A stretch of 37,359 bases of DNA from Ruminococcus sp. Zagget11 (GCA_001941135.1 MSHL01000062.1:1-37359); one strand, 5' to 3'. Shown: positions 1-7,627, counted from the first letter of the stretch. Translations and numbers: made by a program. Notes: generated by a model not told the origin, from the sequence alone.

Positions 1-199
1 ACTTTCGTCCTCTTCTTTCAACATAGAGTCCTTCTTTTCCTTCTTCAAGGTAGATTCGTTCCCAATCGGCGGCTCGTCTGTGCGGCAATTCAAATCTTCT
101 CTCTATTTCTTTGTAGCTCAGTTTTTCCTTTTGCATTGTTTCTACAACCATGATTTTAAATTCTGGTGTATACCTTTTGTTTGGCTTTCCTTTAGGCAT
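1..199 (-). CDS. IS3-family transposase OrfA, 5' part
   Basis: This is the first 66 codons of a minus-strand gene that runs off the left edge. The protein begins MPKGKPNKRYTPEFKIMVVE and continues with a basic helix-turn-helix region (KLSYKEIERRFELP, then ADWERIYLEEGKEGL, then ERRGRK). That is the usual N-terminal DNA-binding module of IS3/IS150-group OrfA proteins. The ATG is at 199-197, with an AAAGGGG ribosome binding site about ten bases upstream, and the element's terminal repeat follows at 254-273. OrfA is normally joined to the DDE integrase OrfB by programmed -1 frameshifting; OrfB would lie outside the window. Family assignment is from recalled sequence pattern; whether the element is intact cannot be seen. 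Confidence 0.85.
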   Translation of the reverse strand, partial: MPKGKPNKRYTPEFKIMVVETMQKEKLSYKEIERRFELPHRRAADWERIYLEEGKEGLYVERRGRK

Positions 200-253
200 A
201 AAAATATCCCCTTTCATTAGACTTTTAATTGGTATATTTATATTATACCACAT

Positions 254-273
254 TGTCTAACAAAAGGGGAGCA
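254..273 (-). mobile_element. Terminal inverted repeat of left IS3-type element
   Basis: Read on the minus strand the element would begin at 273 with TGCTCCCCTTTTGTTAGACA. It lies 54 bases upstream of the OrfA start, the usual spacing for an IS3-family left end. It resembles the TGACCCC...GTTAGA sequence at the right edge of the window but is not identical. The target-site duplication cannot be checked because only one end is visible. Positions 274-380 hold nothing I can name. Confidence 0.65.
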
Positions 274-380
274 CTTCACATTTCCGCTGCCGAAAAATAA
301 TATACTAATCATTTTATCACATCTTCAATAAAGTGTAAAGGCTTTTTTTACATATTATGTGATTTTTAGGCATATTCCCC

Positions 381-423
381 AAAGAAAAGGCGTTTTCCAT
401 AGAGCAAATCCTTGGAAAACGCC
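381..423 (-). terminator. Rho-independent terminator of the ydbC-like gene
   Basis: A perfect 11-bp inverted repeat (GGCGTTTTCCA at 389-399 with TGGAAAACGCC at 413-423) is followed on the minus strand by TTTTCTTT (388-381). It lies ten bases past the stop of the ydbC-like gene. Confidence 0.85.
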
Positions 424-432
424 ATTGTTATC

Positions 433-666
433 CTATATAAGCTGCTTTTTCAAAGCCTCGCCCAAAAGGGTGTACAGGTTTTCAGCCTCTTCCCTTGTAA
501 GGGTAATACCTCTACCCATTTTGTCATGCTCGGGCGACCACTCTCTTATATCATACTTAGGCTTGGCATCGTTCCACGACACAAGATTAAGCTCCCTTGT
601 CCAACCCTTTGGACTTGCGGAGAGAGTACCCAAGGGCTCCTTGATTTCGTATTTAATATCTGCCAC
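433..666 (-). CDS. ydbC: YdbC/PC4-like single-stranded DNA-binding protein
   Basis: A 77-residue protein resembling the bacterial YdbC family, which shares the fold of the eukaryotic coactivator PC4 and binds single-stranded DNA. Visible features are the short beta-rich N-terminus (ADIKYEIKEPLGTLS), a central GWTRELNLVSWN segment, the WSPEH..MGRGI..T motif and a C-terminal helix (EEAENLYTLLGEALKKQ), all typical of the family. The start is GTG at 666-664, fixed by an AGGAGGT ribosome binding site six bases upstream; there is no in-frame ATG. It is monocistronic, with its own promoter and terminator, and divergent from the T-box operon. A role in transcription or ssDNA metabolism follows from the family only. 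Confidence 0.85.
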   Translation of the reverse strand: MADIKYEIKEPLGTLSASPKGWTRELNLVSWNDAKPKYDIREWSPEHDKMGRGITLTREEAENLYTLLGEALKKQLI

Positions 667-717
667 TCTAAGACCTCCTTTTGGAAAATATGCCGTATCC
701 GCGGCTTTTTCAGTGTA

Positions 718-746
718 ATTATACCATAATCGGATTTCCTTTGCAA
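718..746 (-). promoter_or_regulatory. Promoter of the ydbC-like gene
   Basis: On the minus strand, TTGCAA (746-741), a 17-base spacer and TATAAT (723-718), with an extended -10 TG. The predicted start is near 711. The bases from 747 to 852 contain no further recognisable element. Confidence 0.75.
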
Positions 747-852
747 CACTTTTTTGTAAGGATAATTTTATCCCGATTTTTGCATAAAGCGGCTGTTAGC
801 CTTATTAAGTGAAAGGGCTGAAAATTATTTTTTTAAATCGCGTATAAAAGAC

Positions 853-881
853 TTGACAAAATTATTTTTTAGTGCTATCAT
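853..881 (+). promoter_or_regulatory. Promoter of the T-box operon
   Basis: TTGACA at 853-858, a 17-base spacer and TATCAT at 876-881. The predicted start is near 888, just before the structured leader. Confidence 0.75.
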
Positions 882-887
882 TATGCG

Positions 888-1159
888 TGAAGGTAAATAA
901 ATCAAAGCTATGACGAGGAAGCTCGGCTTCTTTTGCAGCTTAAAGAGAGCGCCGCGGCGGTGAAAGCGGTGCAGCTGTGGGAGCCAATGAGTACCATCCT
1001 TTGAGCCTGTCCAATAAACAGCGGCTGCTCCCGTTACAGAGCATATGAGGTTAGGGCCTGTGCTGTCTGTTGTAAGCAACGAGAGTGCGGTCTTGACAAA
1101 AAAGGGTGGAAACACGGTAGATATCGTCCCATGACATTGTCATGGGATTTTTTATTTTT
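888..1159 (+). promoter_or_regulatory. T-box riboswitch, probably tRNA-Thr responsive
   Basis: The roughly 270-base leader has the marks of a T-box element. Stem I contains AAAGAGAGC followed by GGCGGTGAAAGC. A specifier region around 986-1006 reads ..GTACCATCCTTTGAGC, in which ACC (993-995) fits a threonine codon. The T-box sequence AGGGTGGAAACACGG lies at 1103-1117, and CGTCCC (1125-1130) can pair with it to form the antiterminator. The 3' half is an intrinsic terminator. Uncharged tRNA-Thr would be expected to favour antitermination and switch on the downstream genes. The presence of thrS in the operon supports threonine specificity. The codon choice is made by position relative to the conserved flanks and was not folded. 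Confidence 0.88.
1127..1159 (+). terminator. T-box intrinsic terminator
   Basis: TCCCATGAC (1127-1135), loop ATT, GTCATGGGA (1139-1147), then TTTTTTATTTTT. The 5' arm shares the CCC needed by the antiterminator, so the two structures are mutually exclusive. Confidence 0.88.
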
Positions 1160-1178
1160 ATGAAAAGAGGCCTTTAGG

Positions 1179-2357
1179 TTGGATTGCGAGGAGCTGTATA
1201 TCAAGCTTAGCGGCATCGCCGTTTTTCGGGGCATACTGGAGCTTGATGTAACAAAAAAGCTTATGTCAATGCTTAAATACAGGACTGTGGAGTCCTGCGG
1301 TGATTTTGCCGCCGCACTTTATAAGCATGGGACAAGCCTTACAAAATACATTTCCGAGGTTGTATGTGCAGACGAAAACATCTGCCTTTTGGCAGCAGCG
1401 GCAGGGAGGGAAATTCCCCTGCTTATTAAAGAATCCGTTGAAAGAGAGCTTGGGATATTTGAGGACGTTTCAAGGATAACCCCCGCCGATATACAAAACA
1501 CTATGGACTGCGGAAAGAATATTTCCGCGGATTATCTTCCCTGTTGGGAAACGGAAAACGTGAATTTATCCGAGCTGTATGTCCGACGGCTGGCGAATGT
1601 TATGCTGACGGGATACGGCATTTACGAGAACCATACGGGATTTATGCTTAAGGACGGAAAAATCGTTCCTGTTCTCACCCCCGATCCCCAGCGGCTTTCC
1701 GACCTTTCGGAATATGCGGCCGAACGGAAAAAGATATTTGACAACACAATGGCGCTTATTAACGGCAAGCCTGCCGCAAACGCCCTGCTGTACGGCGATG
1801 CGGGGACGGGTAAATCCTCTACCGTAAAGGCTGTTGTCAATGAGCTTAGCGGCATGGGACTTCGGCTTATTGAAATAAAAAAGGCACAGCTTCACCTGCT
1901 GCCTGACGTTATGTCGGAAATCAGCACAAACCCTTTGAAATTCGTTATCTTTATAGATGATCTTTCATTCGCCGGAGATGATGATGATTTCGGCGCCCTA
2001 AAAGCCGTCCTTGAGGGTTCAGCCGCTTCAAAAGCCCCCAACTCGGTTATATATGCCACCTCCAACCGCTTTCACCTGGTTAAGGAAAGCTTTGACGACC
2101 GACACGGAAACGATGTTCACGCATCGGACACCCGTGAGGAGCTGCTTTCCCTCTCGGAGCGCTTCGGCTTAAAGGTAACGTTTGCAAAGCCCGATAAAAA
2201 CACCTATCTTTCCATAGTTAAATCACTGGCGGAAAGCTATGATATAGACATTCCCGAGGAGGAGCTTTTCATAAAGGCGGAAAGCTTCGCACTTCGCCGC
2301 AGCGGAAGAAGCGGTCGTGCCGCAAAGCAGTTTGTGGAATCACTTCTTTGCCGCTAA
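1179..2357 (+). CDS. DUF815-type AAA+ ATPase
   Basis: A 392-residue P-loop ATPase of the type usually annotated as DUF815. It has a poorly conserved N-terminal half (about 1-180), then Walker A GDAGTGKSS (206-214, Lys212) and Walker B FVIFIDDLSF (255-264, Asp260/Asp261). A sensor-1-like region follows (SVIYATSNRFHLV), then a C-terminal helical lid with paired arginines (RRSGRSGRAAK). The start is TTG at 1179, supported by AAGAGG eight bases upstream; an ATG at 1160 meets a stop after five codons. The family has no established biochemical role that I know. It is first in the T-box operon, with a 55-base gap to the lipoprotein gene. I see no frameshift or missing core ATPase motif. Confidence 0.85.
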   Translation: MDCEELYIKLSGIAVFRGILELDVTKKLMSMLKYRTVESCGDFAAALYKHGTSLTKYISEVVCADENICLLAAAAGREIPLLIKESVERELGIFEDVSRITPADIQNTMDCGKNISADYLPCWETENVNLSELYVRRLANVMLTGYGIYENHTGFMLKDGKIVPVLTPDPQRLSDLSEYAAERKKIFDNTMALINGKPAANALLYGDAGTGKSSTVKAVVNELSGMGLRLIEIKKAQLHLLPDVMSEISTNPLKFVIFIDDLSFAGDDDDFGALKAVLEGSAASKAPNSVIYATSNRFHLVKESFDDRHGNDVHASDTREELLSLSERFGLKVTFAKPDKNTYLSIVKSLAESYDIDIPEEELFIKAESFALRRSGRSGRAAKQFVESLLCR

Positions 2358-2412
2358 AGCCCCGAAAAGGGAAATAAGCTATGCCGAAGCACTTCGGCGG
2401 AAAGGAACTATT

Positions 2413-3498
2413 ATGATTAATCTGAAAAAATATGCGGCTCTTACCGCAGCTTGTCTGTTGGCTCTGTCTTCACTGACAGCCTGCTCCTCACAGACAGATA
2501 CCGTAACCGAGCAGCAGTCAACCGAGCAGCAAACAACCGAGGCTTCCCAAGCCGCTGCCGGCTCCTCCGAAACCGAAGAAACGGAAGCGACCGAATCGGA
2601 AACGGAATTTACTCCCGCAGAATATGAGATGGCGTCCCTTTCGGGTCCCACAACCATGGGAATGGTAAAAATGATGTCCGACAGCGACAACGGTCTTACC
2701 CTGAACACCTACAATGTCACCATTCACTCAACATCCGATGAAATAGTTACCGGCATTGTCAGCGGAACAACGGATATTGCCAACGTTCCCGCTAACCTTG
2801 CGTCTGTTCTTTACAACAAGACTGACGGCGCAATAAAAATCACCGATGTAAACACCCTTGGCGTTCTCTATGTGGTTACCGTAGGTGAGGAAATTACTTC
2901 TATATCCGATTTGGCGGGAAAAACCGTTTACAGCACCGGAAAGGGCACTACTCCCGAATATGTCATGAACTATATTCTCCGCGCAAACGGACTTGAGCCG
3001 CAGGAGGATGTCGCTATAGAATACAAATCGGAATCCGCCGAGGTTGCGGCGGTTATGGCTGAATCCGAAAATGCGATCGCCGTTCTCCCACAGCCCTATG
3101 TCACTGTTGCAATGACGCAAAATTCCGATATTACCATTGCCCTTTCCCTTACGGACGAATGGGATAAGGTTTGCGATACTCCCCTTATCACGGGCGTTAC
3201 CATTGCCCAAGGAAATGTTATCGAGGAAAATCCCGCTGCCTTTGAGGTCTTTATGGAGGATTATGCCGCATCGGTTGAATATGTAAACGACCATATCGAT
3301 GAGGCCGCAGCCCTTGTGGGTGATTACGGTATCGTAACGGAAAATGTGGCTATAAACGCCTTGCCCTATTGCAATATCACCTTCCTTACAGGCGAGGAAA
3401 TGCGCAGTGCGGTCAGCGGATATCTGAACGTTCTCTTTGAGGCGGACGCTTCCTCCGTGGGCGGTGCTGTCCCCGCCGACAGCGCTTATTACGGATGA
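2413..3498 (+). CDS. ABC transporter substrate-binding lipoprotein (NMT1/SsuA-like)
   Basis: A 361-residue exported lipoprotein. The signal peptide runs from Met1 (MINLKKYAAL) to the lipobox L21-T22-A23-C24. A low-complexity Ser/Thr/Glu/Gln linker (about 25-70) follows, then a two-lobe periplasmic-binding-protein fold with SLSGPTTMGMVKMM near the start. The pattern resembles the NMT1/SsuA/TauA group (sulfonates, thiamine precursors, nitrate). The start is the ATG at 2413, after GGAAAGGA; in-frame codons further upstream would spoil the signal peptide. Its stop overlaps the permease start (ATGA). The substrate cannot be read from sequence. No ATPase subunit gene lies next to it. Confidence 0.85.
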   Translation: MINLKKYAALTAACLLALSSLTACSSQTDTVTEQQSTEQQTTEASQAAAGSSETEETEATESETEFTPAEYEMASLSGPTTMGMVKMMSDSDNGLTLNTYNVTIHSTSDEIVTGIVSGTTDIANVPANLASVLYNKTDGAIKITDVNTLGVLYVVTVGEEITSISDLAGKTVYSTGKGTTPEYVMNYILRANGLEPQEDVAIEYKSESAEVAAVMAESENAIAVLPQPYVTVAMTQNSDITIALSLTDEWDKVCDTPLITGVTIAQGNVIEENPAAFEVFMEDYAASVEYVNDHIDEAAALVGDYGIVTENVAINALPYCNITFLTGEEMRSAVSGYLNVLFEADASSVGGAVPADSAYYG

Positions 3499-4268
3499 AA
3501 ATCTCCGATAAAGCAGCGGGATTAGCAAAGAAAATCCTGCCGATACTCTTTTGGCTGCTGCTTTGGGAAATAATCGCCCTTGCGGTGAACAAAAGGGTTA
3601 TACTGGTAACTCCCGTCCAAACCTTGGAACGGCTTTTGGAGCTTATCCTTGACGGCAGCTTTGTTTCCGCGTCGGCTTTTTCCGCATGGCGAATAGCGCT
3701 CGGCTTTTTAGGAGGATTTACCTTGGGAATAATCCTTGCAGTGCTGTCATTCGTCTTTCCTGCCGCAAAAAGCCTTATTTCCCCGCTTATGAGTGTGATA
3801 AAGGCTGTTCCCGTGGTGTCCTTTGTAATACTCGCGCTTTTTTGGATGAGCAGCCGTTATCTGTCGGTGCTTGTTTCATTCCTCATGGTGCTTCCCATTA
3901 TATACTTTAACGTATTGGAGGGGCTATGCACCACCGACAAGGGGCTTCTTGAAATGGCGCAGGTTTTCCGCATGAAAAAAAGCGTTAAAGCGAGGTATAT
4001 CTATCTTCCCTCGGTAATGCCGCACCTTATTTCCGCCTGCCGCACCGCCCTTGGTGTCTGCTGGAAAAGCGGAACTGCTGCGGAGGTTATCGGTCAGCCG
4101 GACGGCTCTGTGGGAGATATGCTTTATAGAGCAAAGATATATTTGGAAACGGCGGATTTATTCGCATGGACAGTGGTTATAATTATTCTGAGCAAGCTGT
4201 TTGAGCTGCTGTTTATGCGGCTGCTCAAGCTTATATACAAAAAATCACAATTGATAAAGGGGAAATGA
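3495..4268 (+). CDS. ABC transporter permease (SsuC/TauC-like)
   Basis: A 257-residue integral membrane protein with about six hydrophobic segments: PILFWLLLWEIIALAV, ALGFLGGFTLGIILAVLSFVF, VVSFVILALFW, VLVSFLMVLPIIYF, a region around CRTALGVCW, and WTVVIIILSKLFELLF. The cytoplasmic EAA-type loop is visible as EMAQVFRMKKSVKARYIYLP, the site where an ATPase subunit would dock. The start overlaps the stop of the binding-protein gene by four bases, so the two are translationally coupled. thrS begins four bases after its stop. An ABC importer of this type needs an ATPase; none is encoded in the window. Confidence 0.88.
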   Translation: MKISDKAAGLAKKILPILFWLLLWEIIALAVNKRVILVTPVQTLERLLELILDGSFVSASAFSAWRIALGFLGGFTLGIILAVLSFVFPAAKSLISPLMSVIKAVPVVSFVILALFWMSSRYLSVLVSFLMVLPIIYFNVLEGLCTTDKGLLEMAQVFRMKKSVKARYIYLPSVMPHLISACRTALGVCWKSGTAAEVIGQPDGSVGDMLYRAKIYLETADLFAWTVVIIILSKLFELLFMRLLKLIYKKSQLIKGK

Positions 4269-4272
4269 TATC

Positions 4273-6219
4273 ATGATTAAGCTTACGTTGAAAGACGGTT
4301 CTGTAAGAGAATGTGAAAGCAGAACGCCTGCCGCCGAGGTTATCAAGGGCATAGGCATGGGACTTTACAAGGCGGCCTGCTGTGTAAAGCTGGACGGCAA
4401 GGTCTGCGACCTAAGAACGGTTATTGACTGTGACTGCACCTTTGAGGTATGCACCTTTGATACCGAGGAGGGCAAGAGGGCGTTCAACCACACCGCTTCA
4501 CATATTCTTGCACAAGCTGTCAAAAGACTTTACCCCACGGTTAAGCTGGCAATAGGCCCCGCAATCGATGGCGGCTTTTACTATGATTTCGATACACCCG
4601 CGGCATTTACCCCCGATGACCTTTCGGCACTTGAGGCTGAGATGAAGAAGATAGTCAAGGAAAATATTCCCCTTGAATCATATACCCTTGAACCTAATGA
4701 AGCTATCGATATGCTGAAAAAAATGGACGAGCCCTACAAGGTGGAGCTTTGTGAGGAGCACAGCGGCAAGGGCGAGAGAATAAGCTTCTATAAGCAGGGA
4801 GAATTTACCGACCTTTGCGCAGGTCCTCACCTTATGTCCACAGGCACTGTAAAGGCATTTAAGCTCACCAACTGTACGGGCGCATATTGGAGAGGCGACT
4901 CAAAGGGCAAGCAGCTTTGCCGTGTATACGGTACTGCGTTCCCCAAGGCAAGCGAGCTTGAAGCGCATCTGAAACAGCTTGAGGAGGCTAAATCAAGGGA
5001 TCACAACAAGCTGGGCAGAGAGCTGGAGTACTTCACCACCGTTGATTATATCGGACAGGGTCTGCCTATAATTCTCCCCAAGGGTGCAAAGGTTATACAG
5101 ACCATGCAGAGATGGGTTGAGGACACTGAGGCTAAGAGGGGCTATCTCTTGACAAAGACCCCCTACATGGCAAAGAGGGAGCTTTACAAGATTTCCGGTC
5201 ACTGGGATCATTATCTGGACGGTATGTTCGTTTTGGGCGATCCTTATGATGAGGAAAAGGAATGCTTTGCCCTCCGCCCTATGACTTGCCCATTCCAATA
5301 TCAGGTATTTCTGAACAGGCAGCGTTCATACAGGGATCTTCCTATGCGGCTGGGTGAAACATCCACCCTCTTCAGAAACGAGGACAGCGGCGAAATGCAC
5401 GGACTTATCCGTGTACGTCAGTTCACCATTTCCGAGGGACATCTTATTCTTCGCCCCGAGCAGCTTGAGGAGGAATTCAAGGGCTGTCTGGAGCTTGCAA
5501 AATACTGCCTTGACACAGTGGGACTTTTAGAGGACTGCACATTCCGCTTCTCCCAGTGGGATCCCGCAAATCCAAAGAATAAGTACGAGGGTACGGCGGA
5601 GCAGTGGGAGCACGCCCAAAGCACCATGAAAACCATACTTGACGATTTGGGTGTGGAATACACCATCGGAATAGATGAAGCGGCGTTCTACGGACCTAAG
5701 CTGGATATTCAGTACAAGAACGTATTCGGCAAGGAGGACACACTGGTAACAATACAGATAGATATGCTCCTTGCACAGCGCTTCGGAATGGAATATGTGG
5801 ACGTTGACGGCACAAAGAAAAATCCGTACATCATCCACCGTACAAGCCTTGGCTGCTACGAAAGAACCCTTGCGTATCTGATTGAGAAGTATGCGGGCGC
5901 ACTTCCCCTTTGGCTTGCTCCCGAACAGGTAAGGATTCTGCCCGTAACCGACAGGGCAAAGGAATACGGCGAAAGCATTGCCGATAAGCTGGACGGCATG
6001 GGTATGAGAGTAACCGTTGACAACAGAAACGAGAAAATCGGCTACAAAATCCGTCAGGCACAGCTTGAAAAAATCCCCTATTTCTTCATAGTAGGCGATA
6101 AAGAGGTTGAGGATAAGACCGTTTCCCTGCGTTCGAGAAAGGACGGCGACTTAGGCGCATCGCCCTTAGATGAGGTTATCGGAAAGATACTTGAGGAAAG
6201 CGCAAGCAAGGCAAGGTAA
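4273..6219 (+). CDS. thrS: Threonyl-tRNA synthetase
   Basis: A 648-residue class II synthetase that charges tRNA-Thr. In order: an N-terminal TGS domain (about 1-60); the editing domain with His73 and His77 (HTASH) and the CAGPH motif, which remove mischarged serine; the catalytic core with zinc ligands expected at Cys in RPMTCP, His in SEGH and His in IIHRTSLG; and a C-terminal anticodon-binding domain (about 545-648). Motif 2 (LFRNEDSGEMHGLIRVRQFT) is present. The core is divergent: the usual NCPGH and QDDAH read TCPFQ and ISEGH, although the metal-binding residues remain. The start is the ATG at 4273 after AAAGGGGA. It is the last gene of the T-box operon and has a terminator at 6263. Confidence 0.96.
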   Translation: MIKLTLKDGSVRECESRTPAAEVIKGIGMGLYKAACCVKLDGKVCDLRTVIDCDCTFEVCTFDTEEGKRAFNHTASHILAQAVKRLYPTVKLAIGPAIDGGFYYDFDTPAAFTPDDLSALEAEMKKIVKENIPLESYTLEPNEAIDMLKKMDEPYKVELCEEHSGKGERISFYKQGEFTDLCAGPHLMSTGTVKAFKLTNCTGAYWRGDSKGKQLCRVYGTAFPKASELEAHLKQLEEAKSRDHNKLGRELEYFTTVDYIGQGLPIILPKGAKVIQTMQRWVEDTEAKRGYLLTKTPYMAKRELYKISGHWDHYLDGMFVLGDPYDEEKECFALRPMTCPFQYQVFLNRQRSYRDLPMRLGETSTLFRNEDSGEMHGLIRVRQFTISEGHLILRPEQLEEEFKGCLELAKYCLDTVGLLEDCTFRFSQWDPANPKNKYEGTAEQWEHAQSTMKTILDDLGVEYTIGIDEAAFYGPKLDIQYKNVFGKEDTLVTIQIDMLLAQRFGMEYVDVDGTKKNPYIIHRTSLGCYERTLAYLIEKYAGALPLWLAPEQVRILPVTDRAKEYGESIADKLDGMGMRVTVDNRNEKIGYKIRQAQLEKIPYFFIVGDKEVEDKTVSLRSRKDGDLGASPLDEVIGKILEESASKAR

Positions 6220-6262
6220 TTATATCCCCCTACGGGGAAAAATCGTAAAAATATTTGCAAAG

Positions 6263-6284
6263 CCCCTTGACAAAGGGGTTTTGT
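6263..6284 (+). terminator. Terminator of the thrS operon
   Basis: CCCCTT (6263-6268), loop GACA, AAGGGG (6273-6278), then TTTTGTTGTG. The stem shares bases with the -35 box of the next promoter. Confidence 0.75.
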
Positions 6285-6295
6285 TGTGTTATAAT
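6267..6295 (+). promoter_or_regulatory. Consensus promoter for rpmG-secE-nusG
   Basis: TTGACA (6267-6272), exactly 17 bases, TATAAT (6290-6295): a full match to the sigma-A consensus. The -35 box lies inside the thrS terminator hairpin. The predicted start is about 6302. Confidence 0.88.
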
Positions 6296-6301
6296 AATTT
6301 T

Positions 6302-6361
6302 ACCTCTTTGTGAGGTCTATTTTTTTGCGCCGATTTTTTGGCAGAAAATCCAATGACCTCA
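6302..6361 (+). promoter_or_regulatory. Candidate terminator/antiterminator leader of rpmG
   Basis: The predicted transcript opens with ACCTC (6302-6306), TTTGT, GAGGT (6312-6316), then CTATTTTTTTG, which looks like a tiny intrinsic terminator. The strand TGAGGTC (6311-6317) is also perfectly complementary over 7 bp to GACCTCA (6355-6361), which would disrupt that hairpin. The rest of the 165-base leader has further small hairpins (GGAAC/GTTCC) but no protein. Function is inferred only from complementarity. Confidence 0.4.
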
Positions 6362-6467
6362 GATTCGTTTTTTCGGACGAGAGGGAGGCAGAGGAACGGT
6401 CACACAACCTGTTCCATAGTAATGAACGCTGCTAATAAAGGCAGTATTAACAGGAGGTGCCGATATT

Positions 6468-6617
6468 ATGAGAGTAAAGGTTATCATGGCTTGCACGGAG
6501 TGCAAACAGCGCAACTACAACACCAAGAAGAATAAGAAGAACGATCCCGACAGACTTGAGATGAATAAGTACTGCAGGTTCTGCAAGAAGCATACTCTTC
6601 ACAGGGAAACCAAGTAA
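6468..6617 (+). CDS. rpmG: 50S ribosomal protein L33
   Basis: A 49-residue protein beginning [17 protein letters not shown] with a second cysteine pair in KYCRFCKKH. The four cysteines (CTEC and CRFC) make it the zinc-binding C+ form of L33. A perfect AGGAGGT lies ten bases before the ATG. L33 sits on the 50S subunit near the E site. Its place before secE and nusG is the usual bacterial order. Confidence 0.97.
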   Translation: MRVKVIMACTECKQRNYNTKKNKKNDPDRLEMNKYCRFCKKHTLHRETK

Positions 6618-6634
6618 GGCGGTGTTTTAGGAAC

Positions 6635-6916
6635 ATGGCGAAAAATAAGGACGCTCTTAAAACGAAGAAGGACAAAAAGGCTGCCGGCGATTCCGCCAAG
6701 AAGAAAAAAACCGGTGCGAAGAAGCCGAATCGTGTGGTTAAGTACTTCAAGGATTTAAAGAGCGAATTCAAGAAGGTTGTATGGCCGTCAAAGAAAACCG
6801 TTTTTAACAACACGGGTGTTGTTCTGGTGACTATGGTTATCAGCGGTTTGTTCATTTGGGGGATAGATTCCCTCTTTGTTAAGCTGCTGGAGCTGCTGAT
6901 CAATCAGGCGGGATGA
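6635..6916 (+). CDS. secE: Preprotein translocase subunit SecE
   Basis: A 93-residue protein with a lysine-rich N-terminal extension (about 1-30), the conserved amphipathic segment VVKYFKDLKSEFKKVVWPSK and one transmembrane helix (VVLVTMVISGLFIWGIDSLF). SecE clamps the SecY channel in the membrane. This is the short single-span form typical of Gram-positive bacteria. The gene lies 17 bases after rpmG with only a weak ribosome binding site (TAGGA), and 23 bases before nusG, so it should be cotranscribed with both. Confidence 0.97.
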   Translation: MAKNKDALKTKKDKKAAGDSAKKKKTGAKKPNRVVKYFKDLKSEFKKVVWPSKKTVFNNTGVVLVTMVISGLFIWGIDSLFVKLLELLINQAG

Positions 6917-6939
6917 TTTGTTTTTAAGGAGTTTACGAT

Positions 6940-7488
6940 ATGTCGGAATCAGCTAAATGGTATGTTGTTCACACCTATTCGGGATATGAAAACAAGGTTA
7001 TGCAGACGATTCTAAAGGATGTTGAATACCGTAATATGACCGATCTTATTCAACAGGTCAAAATTCCTGTGAATCATGTTTCCGAAACGAACGATAAGGG
7101 CAAAACCAGAGAGGTCGATCAAAAGGTTTTCCCCAGCTACGTTCTGGTCAAGATGATTATGACCGATGAAAGCTGGTTTGTGGTCAGAAACACAAGAGGT
7201 GTTACCGGATTTGTGGGTCCCGGAAGCAAGCCCGTTCCCCTCACAGACAGAGAGGTTGAAAAGCTGGGCGTTGAATCGGACGACGATCAGACCCAAACCT
7301 CCAATGTAAAGGTTTCTTACGCTGTGGGTGACAGGATCAAGATTATCAACGGACCTCTTAAGGGTCTTTCGGGCTGTATTACCGCTGTCGATACCGAAAA
7401 TATGACCGTTGACGTAAACGTGTCGTTCCTTGGCAGAGAAACTCCGTCTTCTTCAATCAGCATTTACGACATTGTTGCGGATGAATAA
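6940..7488 (+). CDS. nusG: Transcription termination/antitermination factor NusG
   Basis: A 182-residue protein with an N-terminal NGN domain (KWYVVHTYSGYENKV to about 110, including the VKMIMTDESWFVVRNTRGVTGFVG segment) and a C-terminal KOW domain (VGDRIKIINGPLKGLSGCITAVD, about 128-180). It binds RNA polymerase and couples elongation to pausing, Rho or ribosomes. Length and order are standard. The ribosome binding site AAGGAG precedes the ATG. Confidence 0.98.
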   Translation: MSESAKWYVVHTYSGYENKVMQTILKDVEYRNMTDLIQQVKIPVNHVSETNDKGKTREVDQKVFPSYVLVKMIMTDESWFVVRNTRGVTGFVGPGSKPVPLTDREVEKLGVESDDDQTQTSNVKVSYAVGDRIKIINGPLKGLSGCITAVDTENMTVDVNVSFLGRETPSSSISIYDIVADE

Positions 7489-7627
7489 ATCCCCGTTGGT
7501 GACATAAGCTTCACGCTTTGTCACGGAGCATTATTCTTTTGGGGACAAGGCTGCCAATGCGGTTTTGTCGAAAAACTAACTATTTTACCGCTTGTAACGG
7601 TATACGTTTTTATGGAGGTGCGCTATT
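7489..7627 (+). promoter_or_regulatory. nusG-rplK spacer with leader hairpins
   Basis: This 139-base spacer contains a clear hairpin: GTGACA (7499-7504) plus AAGC (7506-7509) against GCTT (7515-7518) and TGTCAC (7519-7524). CCCC (7491-7494) can also pair with GGGG (7541-7544) around it. No strong T-run follows, so it is not an obvious terminator. In many bacteria the L11-L1 messenger is controlled by L1 binding to its leader, so this is a plausible site, but I see no sequence proof. A GGAGGTG ribosome binding site ends the spacer. Confidence 0.4.

Noticed and set aside
825-1115. 96-codon minus-strand frame opposite the T-box
   Set aside because: It is explained by base pairing in the leader; no start signals.
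2317-2412. Extended N-terminus of the ABC lipoprotein frame
   Set aside because: The extra residues overlap the AAA+ gene in another frame and would bury the signal peptide; the ATG at 2413 has a proper ribosome binding site.
6338-6535. 65-codon frame overlapping the rpmG start
   Set aside because: Out of frame with rpmG, no ribosome binding site, composition unlike a protein.
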